A DNA stretch of 64,000 nucleotides. Source: Corinectria fuckeliana (taxonomy: Eukaryota > Ascomycota > Sordariomycetes > Hypocreales > Nectriaceae). This document shows positions 45,850-55,999 of this stretch, piece by piece; positions within the stretch are counted from its first letter, which is position 1; each line of letters opens with the position of its first letter. Location of the stretch: assembly GCA_019137255.1 (NCBI GenBank), contig WPDH01000013.1:389531-453530 (forward strand), read 5' to 3'. A program made the position numbers and the translations under genes. Under the pieces are notes generated by a model, which saw only the letters and a list, made by a program, of their open reading frames with translations, made no database searches and was not told where the DNA came from.

Positions 45850-48800
45850 TCATCGAATATACTTGACGATGGCCTCCTGTTCCTCGGGGCTAAGACGCTG
45901 GCTTATGAAGCCCTCAATGGCGCCACCATGTCGCTGGTTGGCAGCGACCATGTACTCCTTGACCCATTTGGTAACGTCGAGGACCTCGGGGAAATCATCT
46001 CGAACAAGGGCCTTGCAAGTGTTCAGCGCGGTAAAGGACATGCCGAAGCCGATGTCGTCAACGTCTGCTTCGGCGACAATTTCGTCTCCGGAACCGGCAG
46101 CCACGGTGGGTGGATTGGCCAGGAGGGAAAGCAAGATGCGACAGCTGTTAGCCCAGCCCTTCATGAACTTCTGACCGAAGGCTTGCGAGTCGCACAAGGT
46201 CTTAGTCAGTGACACGACCGCCACCTTGCGGTCCACAGGGCGAGCTAGCTTCTCTGTCTCAGCCAGAACGAAGGCCGGGTACACCTTCGTGAAAACACCC
46301 GCCTCGACTTGATCCGACTGCTGGATAAAATAATCGGCGCCGAACCCAGCATCAGATCTAGCAGACACGAGATGGTAAAATCTGACGAAGCGCAGCTTGA
46401 ACGAATCCGCAGGAGCGCCCTGCAACTTGGTGTAAAGGAGCCGGAGGATGGTACCGAAGTAGGGTTCCACAACCGAACTGAGACGATTGTTAGCTGCTGT
46501 CTGGATGGTGCTACTTGACGCGGAATACTCACGGCTCAAAAGTCTTGACGACGGAATCCAGGAGATCAAACGCATGCAGCTCTGACTTTTTCCCGCTGAG
46601 AAGCTTCTGGAAAATGCCGAGCACAGGCTCAAGCTGGTGCTCCGCGATAATCGTCTGGGAGGCGCGAGGAATGACTGCTGATAGTAGACGAGTGCAAGCG
46701 GGAACATTCCCCCGCGTCTCCCAAAGGGGAGGGTTCAGCAAGGGACCCAATAGTGTCTTGTAGTTGGCCGAGATCGCCTCGTTCGGGCTTGACTCGAGCA
46801 ATTGGGCGAGGATCTGGAAGACATATTGCATAAACTCTGGAGACCTTGTTAGCGAAGGAGCTTTTCCATTGATTCAGACCTGCTGACTTACCTGAAACGT
46901 CCTCAACCAGAATTTGGTGGAAGGGCTCCCACAACTTCTCGTTGAAAAGGGCAGGGTTGCTTGGGGCGCAGTATCGGACTAGAGCACCGATAGCCTCGAA
47001 GTGGTAGTAGTAGAACCGAGGGTTGCTCGGGTTCTGCTTCATGACGTTCGTGATAAGAATGAGATGAGTGAGGACATTGTCCAAGATTGCAGTAGCACCG
47101 TCCTTGATGACAATGAGGATTCTCATGACGCAACGCATCAAAAACTCGTTCTCTTGGAGTTTCGAGGGACTCGGCTCCTTCTCAATGAGCTTGAAAAGAT
47201 GGCCCAGTAGATCCTTGGAGAACGGCTCAACATCTGCACGAGGGAACATGGGCGCGCCTGCGTCGTCGGTGAGGAACAACACTCGCTCCACAGCAATGGC
47301 TGCATAGGTGTAAACCACGTAGTTGTCTGAGTTGAGGTTCTGAATCAAAGGACCAAGGGCGACCTTCCATTGCTCCTTGGACAACTGGCTGCGGAAGGTG
47401 TAGAGGTACTTGATGGCGTCCACCTTTGAAATGGGCTCGACGCCTTCGTTGGAGATGAGATCCTGAGCAATGTGCTGTTCGAAAAACTGGACTACATTGA
47501 CCAGGGGGTTGACTGTCTTTACACCCTGCGCGGCAGTGACGGCACCCTTGGCGGCAACGGATATGAATAGATAGATGGCGGTGTCCTTGGCCTTCCAGTC
47601 CGACTTGTCCTGGGAAAGGTAGTGGTTGATGTACTTGGAGACGACCGTGGTCACAGGGGCCTCAAACTTCTCCTGGAGCTTTCGAAGGAAGTCGGTGGCG
47701 GATCGACGTCTCGAGTCGGTGTCAGAGCCCTCCAGATCTCGTCGGATAAACTCGATAGGCTCGTCCTCGAACAGCTCCATGTCGGACTCACGGAGTCCCA
47801 CATTCGGCAGAATGACCTTTTCCACAATCTGTGTAAGGACCTCCTCGCTGTTGAAGATGCCGGAGTGCTCCTTTGTTGAAGCAACAGCTGTCAGGAAGTG
47901 CAAAGCCTTGCTGACAATGATGTCATACTTGGTCTCGATACCCGTGGACGATAGAAGGTTCCAGGCTTTCTCGATGAAGGGCTGGCAGTACTTGGAGAAG
48001 TCCTCATCGTACTTAACTGTGTAAAGCTCCAAGACCTCGCATATGTCAGCCTTGACGGTGTCTACTATACTCGTCTCGGTGTCATCGTCGGTTTCCAGCA
48101 AATGATTGCCGTATGTAAGGTATTTGTGCAGGAGCTGCGAGATGCTGGCTAGGTTCTCCTCGAAGATGGGCGGCAAGTCGTGGCATGACATGTCGCTCAG
48201 AATCTTTATCTGGAGATCCAGGGTCTCGAACCAGCCTTGTAGAGCTTCCTTGTTGTTCGCGTTCTCGGAGATCTTCGTATCGGTGGTCTGGAGTCAAGTC
48301 TAAGTATCAAGTGGGTGTCGGCGGCGAAGGTTACATTGTGACTTACCACTAGCAGCTGAATGAAGGCTTGGCCAAACGTTTCAATCACATGGTTGATCTC
48401 CATGTACAGCTCATCGGTGCGGAACAAGGGTCGCCAGCGCACAAAAATGGAGTGTGCGACCTCGAGGACGCCGATATTGGTCTTGGGGTCGGTAGCGGAA
48501 AATCGGCTGACGAGTTCCTGCAAGAGAAATTATGAGCGCTGGCTATTTGTGTGTGGAAATCGAGGACAGCGTACCTGAGTGAGGGTATCCCATCGCCTCC
48601 AAAAGTCGGAGTCGGCAATCACGCTGATAGCATCACCGAGCTGGGCCTGGATGTTGGAGGGGGACTCGATCATGAGGCCGATGAGGCGTTCCTTGATGGT
48701 CAGGACTTCATCTTGGGGCAGCTTGTAGTTGCCCTCCTCGTCCTGCGAAGAAAGTCCACTTTAGTATTCGTTTGATGGACGGTTTGATGGACGAGCGGGG

Positions 48801-49137
48801 AGAGACGGGACAAAGGAGGATTCACAGCCTCGACGCACCACATAGTTTGATCGGATGAAGTTCTTGAAGGCCAAGGCAGCGGCGAGACGAGTCTTCGTAG
48901 GGAGGGAGCTTGAGTTGACAATGTTGAGCAAGCTGAGCGAATATTGGGGCTTGGCCGCCTCGAGCTTGAGGGCGGACTCGGCTGTTGGGGCGGGTTTGTT
49001 TATTAGCGAAAGATCGCGGGGCAACGACGAGGTGGGAGGGCAACGGGCCGACGGGGCGACGACGTACCTTTGCGGTGTTGGGAGGGATCGAGCGTTGCGT
49101 CAAGCAACTGCGAGATGTGACCAATGTCTGCCGCCAT
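45850..49137 (-). CDS. CSE1: exportin-2 Cse1/CAS, importin-alpha re-exporter
   Basis: Cse1 binds importin-alpha with RanGTP in the nucleus and returns it to the cytoplasm. Seven exons (49068-49137, 48839-48981, 48575-48742, 48347-48517, 46892-48287, 46533-46836, 45850-46477) give 959 residues; yeast Cse1 has 960. Introns are 55-96 nt with correct phases throughout. The N-terminus, with LDATLDPSQHRKAESALK then FKNFIRSNYVDEEGNY, is the importin-beta N-terminal domain that contacts Ran. HEAT repeats follow: LVSRFSATDPKTNIGVL, DVSEFMQYVFQILAQLLE and the CAS/CSE1 C-terminal domain with PLLNPPLWETRGNVPACTRL. The C-terminus ends in SPEEQEAIVKYIR. The start ATG at 49137 gives the standard first exon. 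No damage is seen. Confidence 0.97.
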
Positions 49138-51154
49138 GGTGGATGGTTGTGAGAAGAGAGGCAAGAAAATGGGGGAGGATGAGGGAGGAAAGAAGGAGAA
49201 GAGGCGGCGGTGGAGGTTTGGTTTGGTTTGGTCTGCAAGCTGTTGTGAGGTCAGCTCCGACGCCCAGGCAATCAGAGAGACAAGAGCTTTTTTCGGTATC
49301 GTCGACACTAACCTCCTCTGGTAGCTCCCGTGCTGAGTGCTGGAAGTTAGGGGCAGACAGCCTGGAAGTATAGGGCATATGTACCTAGTAGGTACCTAAC
49401 TGGAGGGCTTTTGCAGCGGGAAGCTGGATGGCTTGTCCCCGCTAACTTACTACTAGTCGGGTACCTATACTTACTAGCAGAAATTCGTACTAAGTAGGCA
49501 CCTAAGTAATTAGTAGTACCTAAGGTACCCCGACAGCAGCTCCTGTCGCAGATGGCGTCCGCCTCCAACGGAGTAGGTACATATCTTGTATCGCTAGCTG
49601 TGAATCAACTCGTAAACAAGATTGCTAGTAGGTTATACAAGACACGTTCATTCTCGTTGAGAAGAAGGCGTCGAAAGAGGATCCAGATAACTATCCATGC
49701 TAGTATCCGTACTTCCTAAAGGAAAGATGAGTCTCAAAATTCCAACTGAGACATGTCACCTCAAAATTGATACCATGTGATTCTACCTAAAGTGCCTAAG
49801 CTACTGTATATAAGGAATGTATTTGTCGATAGTGGGGGTATTGTCGCAAGAAATCCGGTGTGACTTTGCATCGATCCCTCTCTTCACCCGCAAACTTATA
49901 CTACTTATCTTTTACTTCATAGGTAAGTACCTAGGTACTTGCACTTCCATTTGTAAAGTACCTCAGATACATCCATTTGCACAATGTCCTGACCTGAGAC
50001 CAGATGTCCAGCCTGCACTAATACTACCTGCTCAATCCGCCGTAGGACCCAAATTGGCCGTTTCTGTCCATACGTCTCCTATCCCCGTTTCGTGTACGCC
50101 TGGATAAGTAGTATTGATACTGCGACCACAAACTAACTTTTTCCCGTAAAACTGCAGGTACGAAGAACGCAGTGGCCGCCCGCTGTTGATGCTTTGCATG
50201 ATTGGCCTAGAACGGCATGGTGAAGTTCCTTAGGTAAGGTACCCTCTGCTAGAAGTACCTTGCAGTTGCCGAAGTAAAGTCGATACGATCCCTGGACTGT
50301 TCACGCCCCCCCCCCTCCCCCTAAAGCCAGCCACTAATTAGGCGGGCGTGGTGCGGTTGCCTCCATTGGCCGGAACAGCCCAGCTCGCATGTAGACAGGG
50401 TGCCTCCTCAAGGTACTTGGCGCAAAGTACCTCGCCTGATCGTCGGGGCCCTGCATCTACCTCTAGCCTTTGTCCAGGTCAGAGTCTGACGACAGCCTGC
50501 CTTCTCCTTCAACCCACTTCGACCTTGAATCATTCAACCTTGGAACCTCAACATCGCCTCTCCTCTACACTCCCGCACTTCATGATCGACCCACGGCCTC
50601 TCTCCTAGTAGCCGAGCTGTTTTGCAGCTGCTCTCGCTCTGATCCGTCCCTTTTTGGCCCCTCAGAACGCCGTCTGCTCCCGCCCCGCCGCGCTGTCCGC
50701 CGTCCACCGTCCATCTCGCGCCCGCCCACTTCGATAGCGTATCGCCGCCTTCGAGCAGCAACCTCCAACTCGCCTCATGTCCTTTTGATGGCCACCTCTC
50801 CCACCTCTCCCACCGCTGATTTTCTTCTTCGTCCCCGAAACCTCTCGGGCCCCTTGTCGGCCTTGGTAGCACATGTTTCGCTGGTGAGACTTGCCTGCGC
50901 AGCCTGCCTTACTTGCTCCTGCATACTACATCCGAGACGCTGCACCCTCCGTCGCACCCTCCACACGACATTTCCAGAGGTGCCACACCTGGATGCCCTC
51001 GTCCCCGGTCCTCTTCTGTCCCCTTCGCTCTGACCAAACTGCGCGCCTTATCGATGCCATCCGTCCATCTCGTCTTTGCTTTTGCCTTCCGCCGACCAAC
51101 ATACCACACAGATGACGGCGCACCCAGCTCGTGGACATCCGGTTCCTTGCTAAC
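49138..51154. other. 2.0 kb divergent intergenic region between CSE1 and TSC2
   Basis: Both genes read away from here, so two promoters are expected. The middle (49380-49540 and 49920-50010) is AT-rich and full of TACCTAGGTA/AGTACCTA words. From about 50450 the DNA becomes CT-rich, as in the TSC2 leader, and contains short upstream ATG frames (for example 50582). A long frame at 50470-51033 begins only at TTG and is not counted. Confidence 0.5.
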
Positions 51155-54100
51155 ATGCTCCGCCGTCTAGCCTCGCTTAGCCACCAGGACCCCGAGACTT
51201 CGCAAGAGCATATGTCCCCGCAACCAGGAGATGCTCCGTCGTCGCCAGATTCGTCCCGTCCGGGAGGCCTCGCCAACGTTCTGCGCGGCCTAACAAGCTC
51301 AAAGCTCTCTAAGTCATCCCCGTCGATTGCCTCTCCGTCGTCGTCGGCCGCAATCCCTACCGCCGAGTTCGTCCATGCTCCTCCTACGAATCTCTCCCTA
51401 AGGCTCTCGCCAAACCACATGGAGTCCTTCGAGCTTCTTAAGAATGGCTCTCTCAGTGAACGCATCGCCGCTGCAAATTCCCTTCGATTTGCTATCTCTG
51501 AGTATCCTCTCAGTCCCGTCCTAGATGTCTGGTACGCTGCAAAGGACCTCATCGATGCCACAAAACCTGCGGCCGCCCGTATCGCTGGCTGGGAGCTCCT
51601 AACCGAGTGTGTCAAGCATGCCGCCTCTACCGATCTTGAGCGCCAAGAGTACTTCACAACCCTGTCCTCGCCCGCACACTCGGAGGATTTCCACCTACAG
51701 CTAGCAGCTCTCGTTGACCTCACACACCATGGTCGTGTCCTGACAGGGTTTGATTATGAACTTATCCCTTTGTTAACCAGTTGGCTCCAAGAGATCTACA
51801 ACACGGTACGGTTGGCTCCGCGGAAGGCTTCAAGGGCCGGTAAGAGTTCTACGAGAAGCCGGGTGGCCACATCTGGTGAAGAGAAGAACCTTTCTCAACT
51901 CTTCGCTTTCTTGATCGACGTGACCAAATTCAGCTTCAATAATGCCGATGAGACCGCAGTAATCGAACTGATCGACAAACTGTTGGCCATTTGTGTGAGC
52001 ACCAACGTGGAAGATGACCTGAGATCGAGCATTGCGGTCATTGACACCATTGTGACTTTCGGCTCAATCCCCCGCTTGAAACTCAAGGGCTGTGTCCAGG
52101 TGCTGAGCTCCATCTACTGCATGGTCGGGAAGCTCCAAAAGGACGCATGGCACACCATCTCCAATCTCTGCAAGTCCCATAACGGTCCCGCTACCATCCG
52201 CATTCTCCTCGACATCCTGCGCAACAACCTGAGTGATGGTACCAAGGAGAGAGATACCAATCGAGAGATTCGTGGCGCCCTTGCCGTTTTGCAGAAGCTA
52301 CTGTCTAAGAGCCCAGAGCAAGGATATCCGCCTGTTCCGTATGCCTTGGTAGCCGATGGAGTCTCGACCATTGCCAAGACAACCTCGTCTGTCAGGACTT
52401 GTGTCGCCGCTCTCCAATTCATCAACTTCTTATTCGACGACGAACAAGGTAAAACTCACCGCATAATTATCGACGAGGACTGGACAGTTATCCTGGATGC
52501 TGCTTCAGAATGCTCTAAAAAGGCGACTCTTGAGCCTTACGAGGCGGACAGACTTCGCAGTCACACGAGAGAAGAGCGCCCAGAGGATGCTGTTGGCCGG
52601 GAGCTCATCTGCCTCATCAAGCGACTCGATGTTCTTGTAAATCAAAAGACGGGTGACTTCGTCCCACGACAGACTGTCGTCAAATTTCTCACCGATGTCC
52701 ACCAGCTCCTCCCAGACGCAACGGTATCTGCGGTACTTGACTACTTCCAGCAATTCAGGTGCTGCTCTCCTTCTGATCTTCGTTGGGAAGAAAACTTGGC
52801 CCTGGTCTTGAAGGGTTTCTTTGGCAACCGGGATCGGTCATCTCATATCCGACTCCGAGCCCTGGAAACTATCATGGACGCATACGAAATTGTCGACCTC
52901 GTTGGCGACGATCCCGAGCGGAGCTTCATTCCACACCTAGCCAAGAGAGTCCTTCAGGACGTGGCAGAAGAAAGTGATGTGCTCGTTCTCGAGGCTATCA
53001 TGTCATTGATGATTTCCGTTGTGGCGTCGTGTGAAATGGAGCTCTTCGAGTACATCATCGATGCGTTGAGAGGCATTGTCGTAAGCGATGGTATAAAGTC
53101 GCCTATTATATCCTCAGCGTCGCCGAATCCCTTCGCTTCAGCTCCTTGCAACGAGCCCGGATCTCTACCAGAACAGTCGCCTTCCAACGTGGTTGCAAAG
53201 GGATATGTAAAAATGTTCGTGCAAACCATGGAATTTCATAGCGCCAAGAGCATCCGTCTGTTCAACACCCTGGTCAACATCGCAAAATCCAACCATTGCG
53301 AGGTGGATGCCCGATTGACTGCTATGAAGCTTCTCTTTCGACTACGCGGTGACTGGAGCAATCGGATCTTCATTACGAAAGTCCTTGAGACTAATTTTCT
53401 TGCTGCTTCCATTTGCCGCACCGAAAATTCCTATGCCAAGAGACAAGCAGAAGAAGCTGCCCAGGCATTGCGGCTATCGAGGAGTGAGCACGGTGGCTCG
53501 TCCCGGTCATCGCGTGGGATCTCTTTTGGGCAGGGCCAGACTCACGAAAGGGGCATCCCAAGTCGATCTGCCAGCGGCGCCGGTCTCAGGAGCACTTCTG
53601 GTCGATACTATCAACTATGGAGCCTCCCAGACCCTGCAGCCTTGCCAGAAAGTGTTACTGGAGCCGTCAGCCCGGTCTTGGTCTCTCACATTTCGGAGTC
53701 AAGTCAAGTCAAGTCTGATGAAGTCGACTCCGATGAGTATGAAGAAAAGCCTAGCGAAGGGACGAATGGGGTTGGGCCTGGCGTGTTGAATATTTCTTCC
53801 TGGCTTGAGGCTGTCCTGAACCTTCTTCATGGCTGCGATTGGGAGGTCTATAGTTTCATCCTGGTCCATCTTCCGTCTCAGCTAAGCAACCATGCTCTTT
53901 TTCGGGACGCAATCCCGCAGATTCAAGAGTTACGGCGACTTATTTGTGAGCAAATTCGGACCAATGGCTTTCAGGAGCCACCGAATGCGTCGGGCTTACG
54001 TCGAGCCGACGTAGCCATTTGCCTCTTCCACAGCTTGACAATGATCCTCAGCTATCACGTCTATTTCCAGAAAGGAGAAGAAGACGAAATTGTGAAAACC

Positions 54101-55999
54101 TTTGTGCACGGTATCGCAACCTGGGAGCGAAGCGCAAAGTGTTGCATTCATGCCCTGTCGATTTGTTGTCATGAGCTCCCACTTTCGACGAGCAAATCAC
54201 TTGTTCAGTTGCTGAGCAAAATGGCCACGATCATCACCCAGCCTCATGTTCCGATTCATATCCTCGAGTTTCTGGCTACCCTCAGCCGGCAACACAATGT
54301 GTATGTCAATTTTCGGGAAGAAGAGTACAAGATCGTCTTCGGCATCTGTATCCGATACCTGCAGTCTGTTAGGGACAAGAAAGAGTCCAATCGGAACAGC
54401 CATGCAAGCGAGCCATCGACCCCGGCTGTCAACGACTCGCTGCACCCGAGTGCAACAGACGACCTCCCGCAATACGTGTATGCGCTAGCGTATCATGTCA
54501 TTCTTTTCTGGTTCCTTGCCTTGAAGCTCCCCGACCGGGCGAACCTAGTTGGATGGATTGTTCGAAACCTGTTCAGTGACGCCGAGGATGGACAGAGCGA
54601 TCACGAGCAGGCATTCTGTTCGGTTGACTTCATGCAAAGGGTGACGTATGCAGATGTTGACGAATCTTCGGAAGATCCACATTTCACCGAGGATCGCTTT
54701 GGAGAGATCGTAACCAAAAAATGGTTGGTTGGACACAGCATCGTCACTGTCATGCAGGCTACGGCCACTGGCTGGGCTCAGATCGTCAAGAGACAGCCAT
54801 CCGGAACCTCAGTGTACACGATCCGAGAGACCTTCAACCCACCTCCGCCACACCAAACCCAGAACTACGTCGACATCACTAGAGAGGGGCAGGGATCTAG
54901 CACGATTCTTCCCAGTCATCTTTTGATACAGCTTCTTTCCCCGGTACCCCAAAGCAACGATCTTGCACGACCCATTCCTTTGCCGGACGAAGAGTTTGTA
55001 GACAGGGCCATTCGGGTCTTCGACCGCAGTTCCACAGTCGACGGCCACAAAGTCGGCGTTATCTACATTGGGGAGGGCCAGACGGACGAGGCAGAGATTC
55101 TTGCCAATGTGTCTGGTAGCAGCGATTACGTGGAATTCCTCAACAACTTGGGGACCTTGACGAGACTCAAGGGGGCCACGTTTAACACCCATGGTCTGGA
55201 TCGCGAGTTTGACTCTGACGGCCAGTATACCTTCTGCTGGCGTGATAGAGTGACGGAAATCGTCTTCCACGTTACGACACAAATGCCGACAAATCTGGAT
55301 CGTGATCCTCGGTCTAACAACAAGAAACGACATATTGGGAATGACTTTGTGAACATTGTATTCAATGATTCAGGCTTGCCTTTCAAATTTGACACCTTCC
55401 CGGGCGACTTCAACTTTGTGCACATAGTCATCACACCGGCGTCTCGGGCCTCGTTCATTGCAACAAGGGATTCGCCCTTGGGAGGTGGACAGCCGTTCTA
55501 TAGGGTCCAGGTGATGAGCAAACCTGGTTTCCCGGAGATCTCGCCTGCTTCTGAGATGAAGATGGTCTCACTGACCGCTCTGCCTGGCTTGATCCGTCTA
55601 ATAGCACTCAACGCCTCGGTATTCTCTCAGGTTTGGGCCAACCGCGACGGTGAACACGTCAGCTCGTGGCTAAGCCGGCTGAGGGCGATCAAGCGGCTGC
55701 GTGAGAGGTATACACCCAAGATAGGCAACTTGACGCCCTCGGCATCGCAGTCGTCGTCGGTTGGAAGTAGCGCACAGCAGCAAGGAGATTCGCTGTCCAG
55801 GCCAAGCAGCACTGTGCGTGACAGCTTTATCAGCCTTCGCCGGACGAGTGTGGCAACGTATTTCACAAGTGCGAGCGAGCAAACATCCCATCGATCCTCG
55901 ACACTCTCTTCATCAACAACTACGAACGACACGGAGGTTGGTACATCCCAAGCGCTAGACTCGATGGTCGAGTCGGTGGATTTTTCTAAATGGGCCTGA
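51155..55999 (+). CDS. TSC2: tuberin Tsc2, Rap/Rheb-GAP family
   Basis: Tsc2 with Tsc1 stimulates GTP hydrolysis by Rheb and so restrains TORC1. The protein is 1614 residues from one uninterrupted frame beginning at the ATG at 51155; the frame before it opens at GTG. The N-terminal 1000 residues are alpha-helical and HEAT-like. They include the tuberin-type region (for example DVWYAAKDLIDATKPAAARIAGWELL) and LSYHVYFQKG. The Rap-GAP domain spans about residues 1270-1490: the catalytic Asn thumb is Asn1396 in HIGNDFVNIVFNDSG, followed by GDFNFVHIVITP. The C-terminal 120 residues are Ser-rich and disordered. Lack of introns in 4.8 kb contrasts with the intron-rich neighbours. A 5' non-coding or short coding exon cannot be excluded, because TGCTAAC and TAG signals sit near the start. 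Confidence 0.94.
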   Translation: MLRRLASLSHQDPETSQEHMSPQPGDAPSSPDSSRPGGLANVLRGLTSSKLSKSSPSIASPSSSAAIPTAEFVHAPPTNLSLRLSPNHMESFELLKNGSLSERIAAANSLRFAISEYPLSPVLDVWYAAKDLIDATKPAAARIAGWELLTECVKHAASTDLERQEYFTTLSSPAHSEDFHLQLAALVDLTHHGRVLTGFDYELIPLLTSWLQEIYNTVRLAPRKASRAGKSSTRSRVATSGEEKNLSQLFAFLIDVTKFSFNNADETAVIELIDKLLAICVSTNVEDDLRSSIAVIDTIVTFGSIPRLKLKGCVQVLSSIYCMVGKLQKDAWHTISNLCKSHNGPATIRILLDILRNNLSDGTKERDTNREIRGALAVLQKLLSKSPEQGYPPVPYALVADGVSTIAKTTSSVRTCVAALQFINFLFDDEQGKTHRIIIDEDWTVILDAASECSKKATLEPYEADRLRSHTREERPEDAVGRELICLIKRLDVLVNQKTGDFVPRQTVVKFLTDVHQLLPDATVSAVLDYFQQFRCCSPSDLRWEENLALVLKGFFGNRDRSSHIRLRALETIMDAYEIVDLVGDDPERSFIPHLAKRVLQDVAEESDVLVLEAIMSLMISVVASCEMELFEYIIDALRGIVVSDGIKSPIISSASPNPFASAPCNEPGSLPEQSPSNVVAKGYVKMFVQTMEFHSAKSIRLFNTLVNIAKSNHCEVDARLTAMKLLFRLRGDWSNRIFITKVLETNFLAASICRTENSYAKRQAEEAAQALRLSRSEHGGSSRSSRGISFGQGQTHERGIPSRSASGAGLRSTSGRYYQLWSLPDPAALPESVTGAVSPVLVSHISESSQVKSDEVDSDEYEEKPSEGTNGVGPGVLNISSWLEAVLNLLHGCDWEVYSFILVHLPSQLSNHALFRDAIPQIQELRRLICEQIRTNGFQEPPNASGLRRADVAICLFHSLTMILSYHVYFQKGEEDEIVKTFVHGIATWERSAKCCIHALSICCHELPLSTSKSLVQLLSKMATIITQPHVPIHILEFLATLSRQHNVYVNFREEEYKIVFGICIRYLQSVRDKKESNRNSHASEPSTPAVNDSLHPSATDDLPQYVYALAYHVILFWFLALKLPDRANLVGWIVRNLFSDAEDGQSDHEQAFCSVDFMQRVTYADVDESSEDPHFTEDRFGEIVTKKWLVGHSIVTVMQATATGWAQIVKRQPSGTSVYTIRETFNPPPPHQTQNYVDITREGQGSSTILPSHLLIQLLSPVPQSNDLARPIPLPDEEFVDRAIRVFDRSSTVDGHKVGVIYIGEGQTDEAEILANVSGSSDYVEFLNNLGTLTRLKGATFNTHGLDREFDSDGQYTFCWRDRVTEIVFHVTTQMPTNLDRDPRSNNKKRHIGNDFVNIVFNDSGLPFKFDTFPGDFNFVHIVITPASRASFIATRDSPLGGGQPFYRVQVMSKPGFPEISPASEMKMVSLTALPGLIRLIALNASVFSQVWANRDGEHVSSWLSRLRAIKRLRERYTPKIGNLTPSASQSSSVGSSAQQQGDSLSRPSSTVRDSFISLRRTSVATYFTSASEQTSHRSSTLSSSTTTNDTEVGTSQALDSMVESVDFSKWA

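Noticed and set aside
50470..51033. 187-codon plus-strand frame before TSC2
   Set aside because: It starts at TTG, has CT-rich leader composition and overlaps several other frames.
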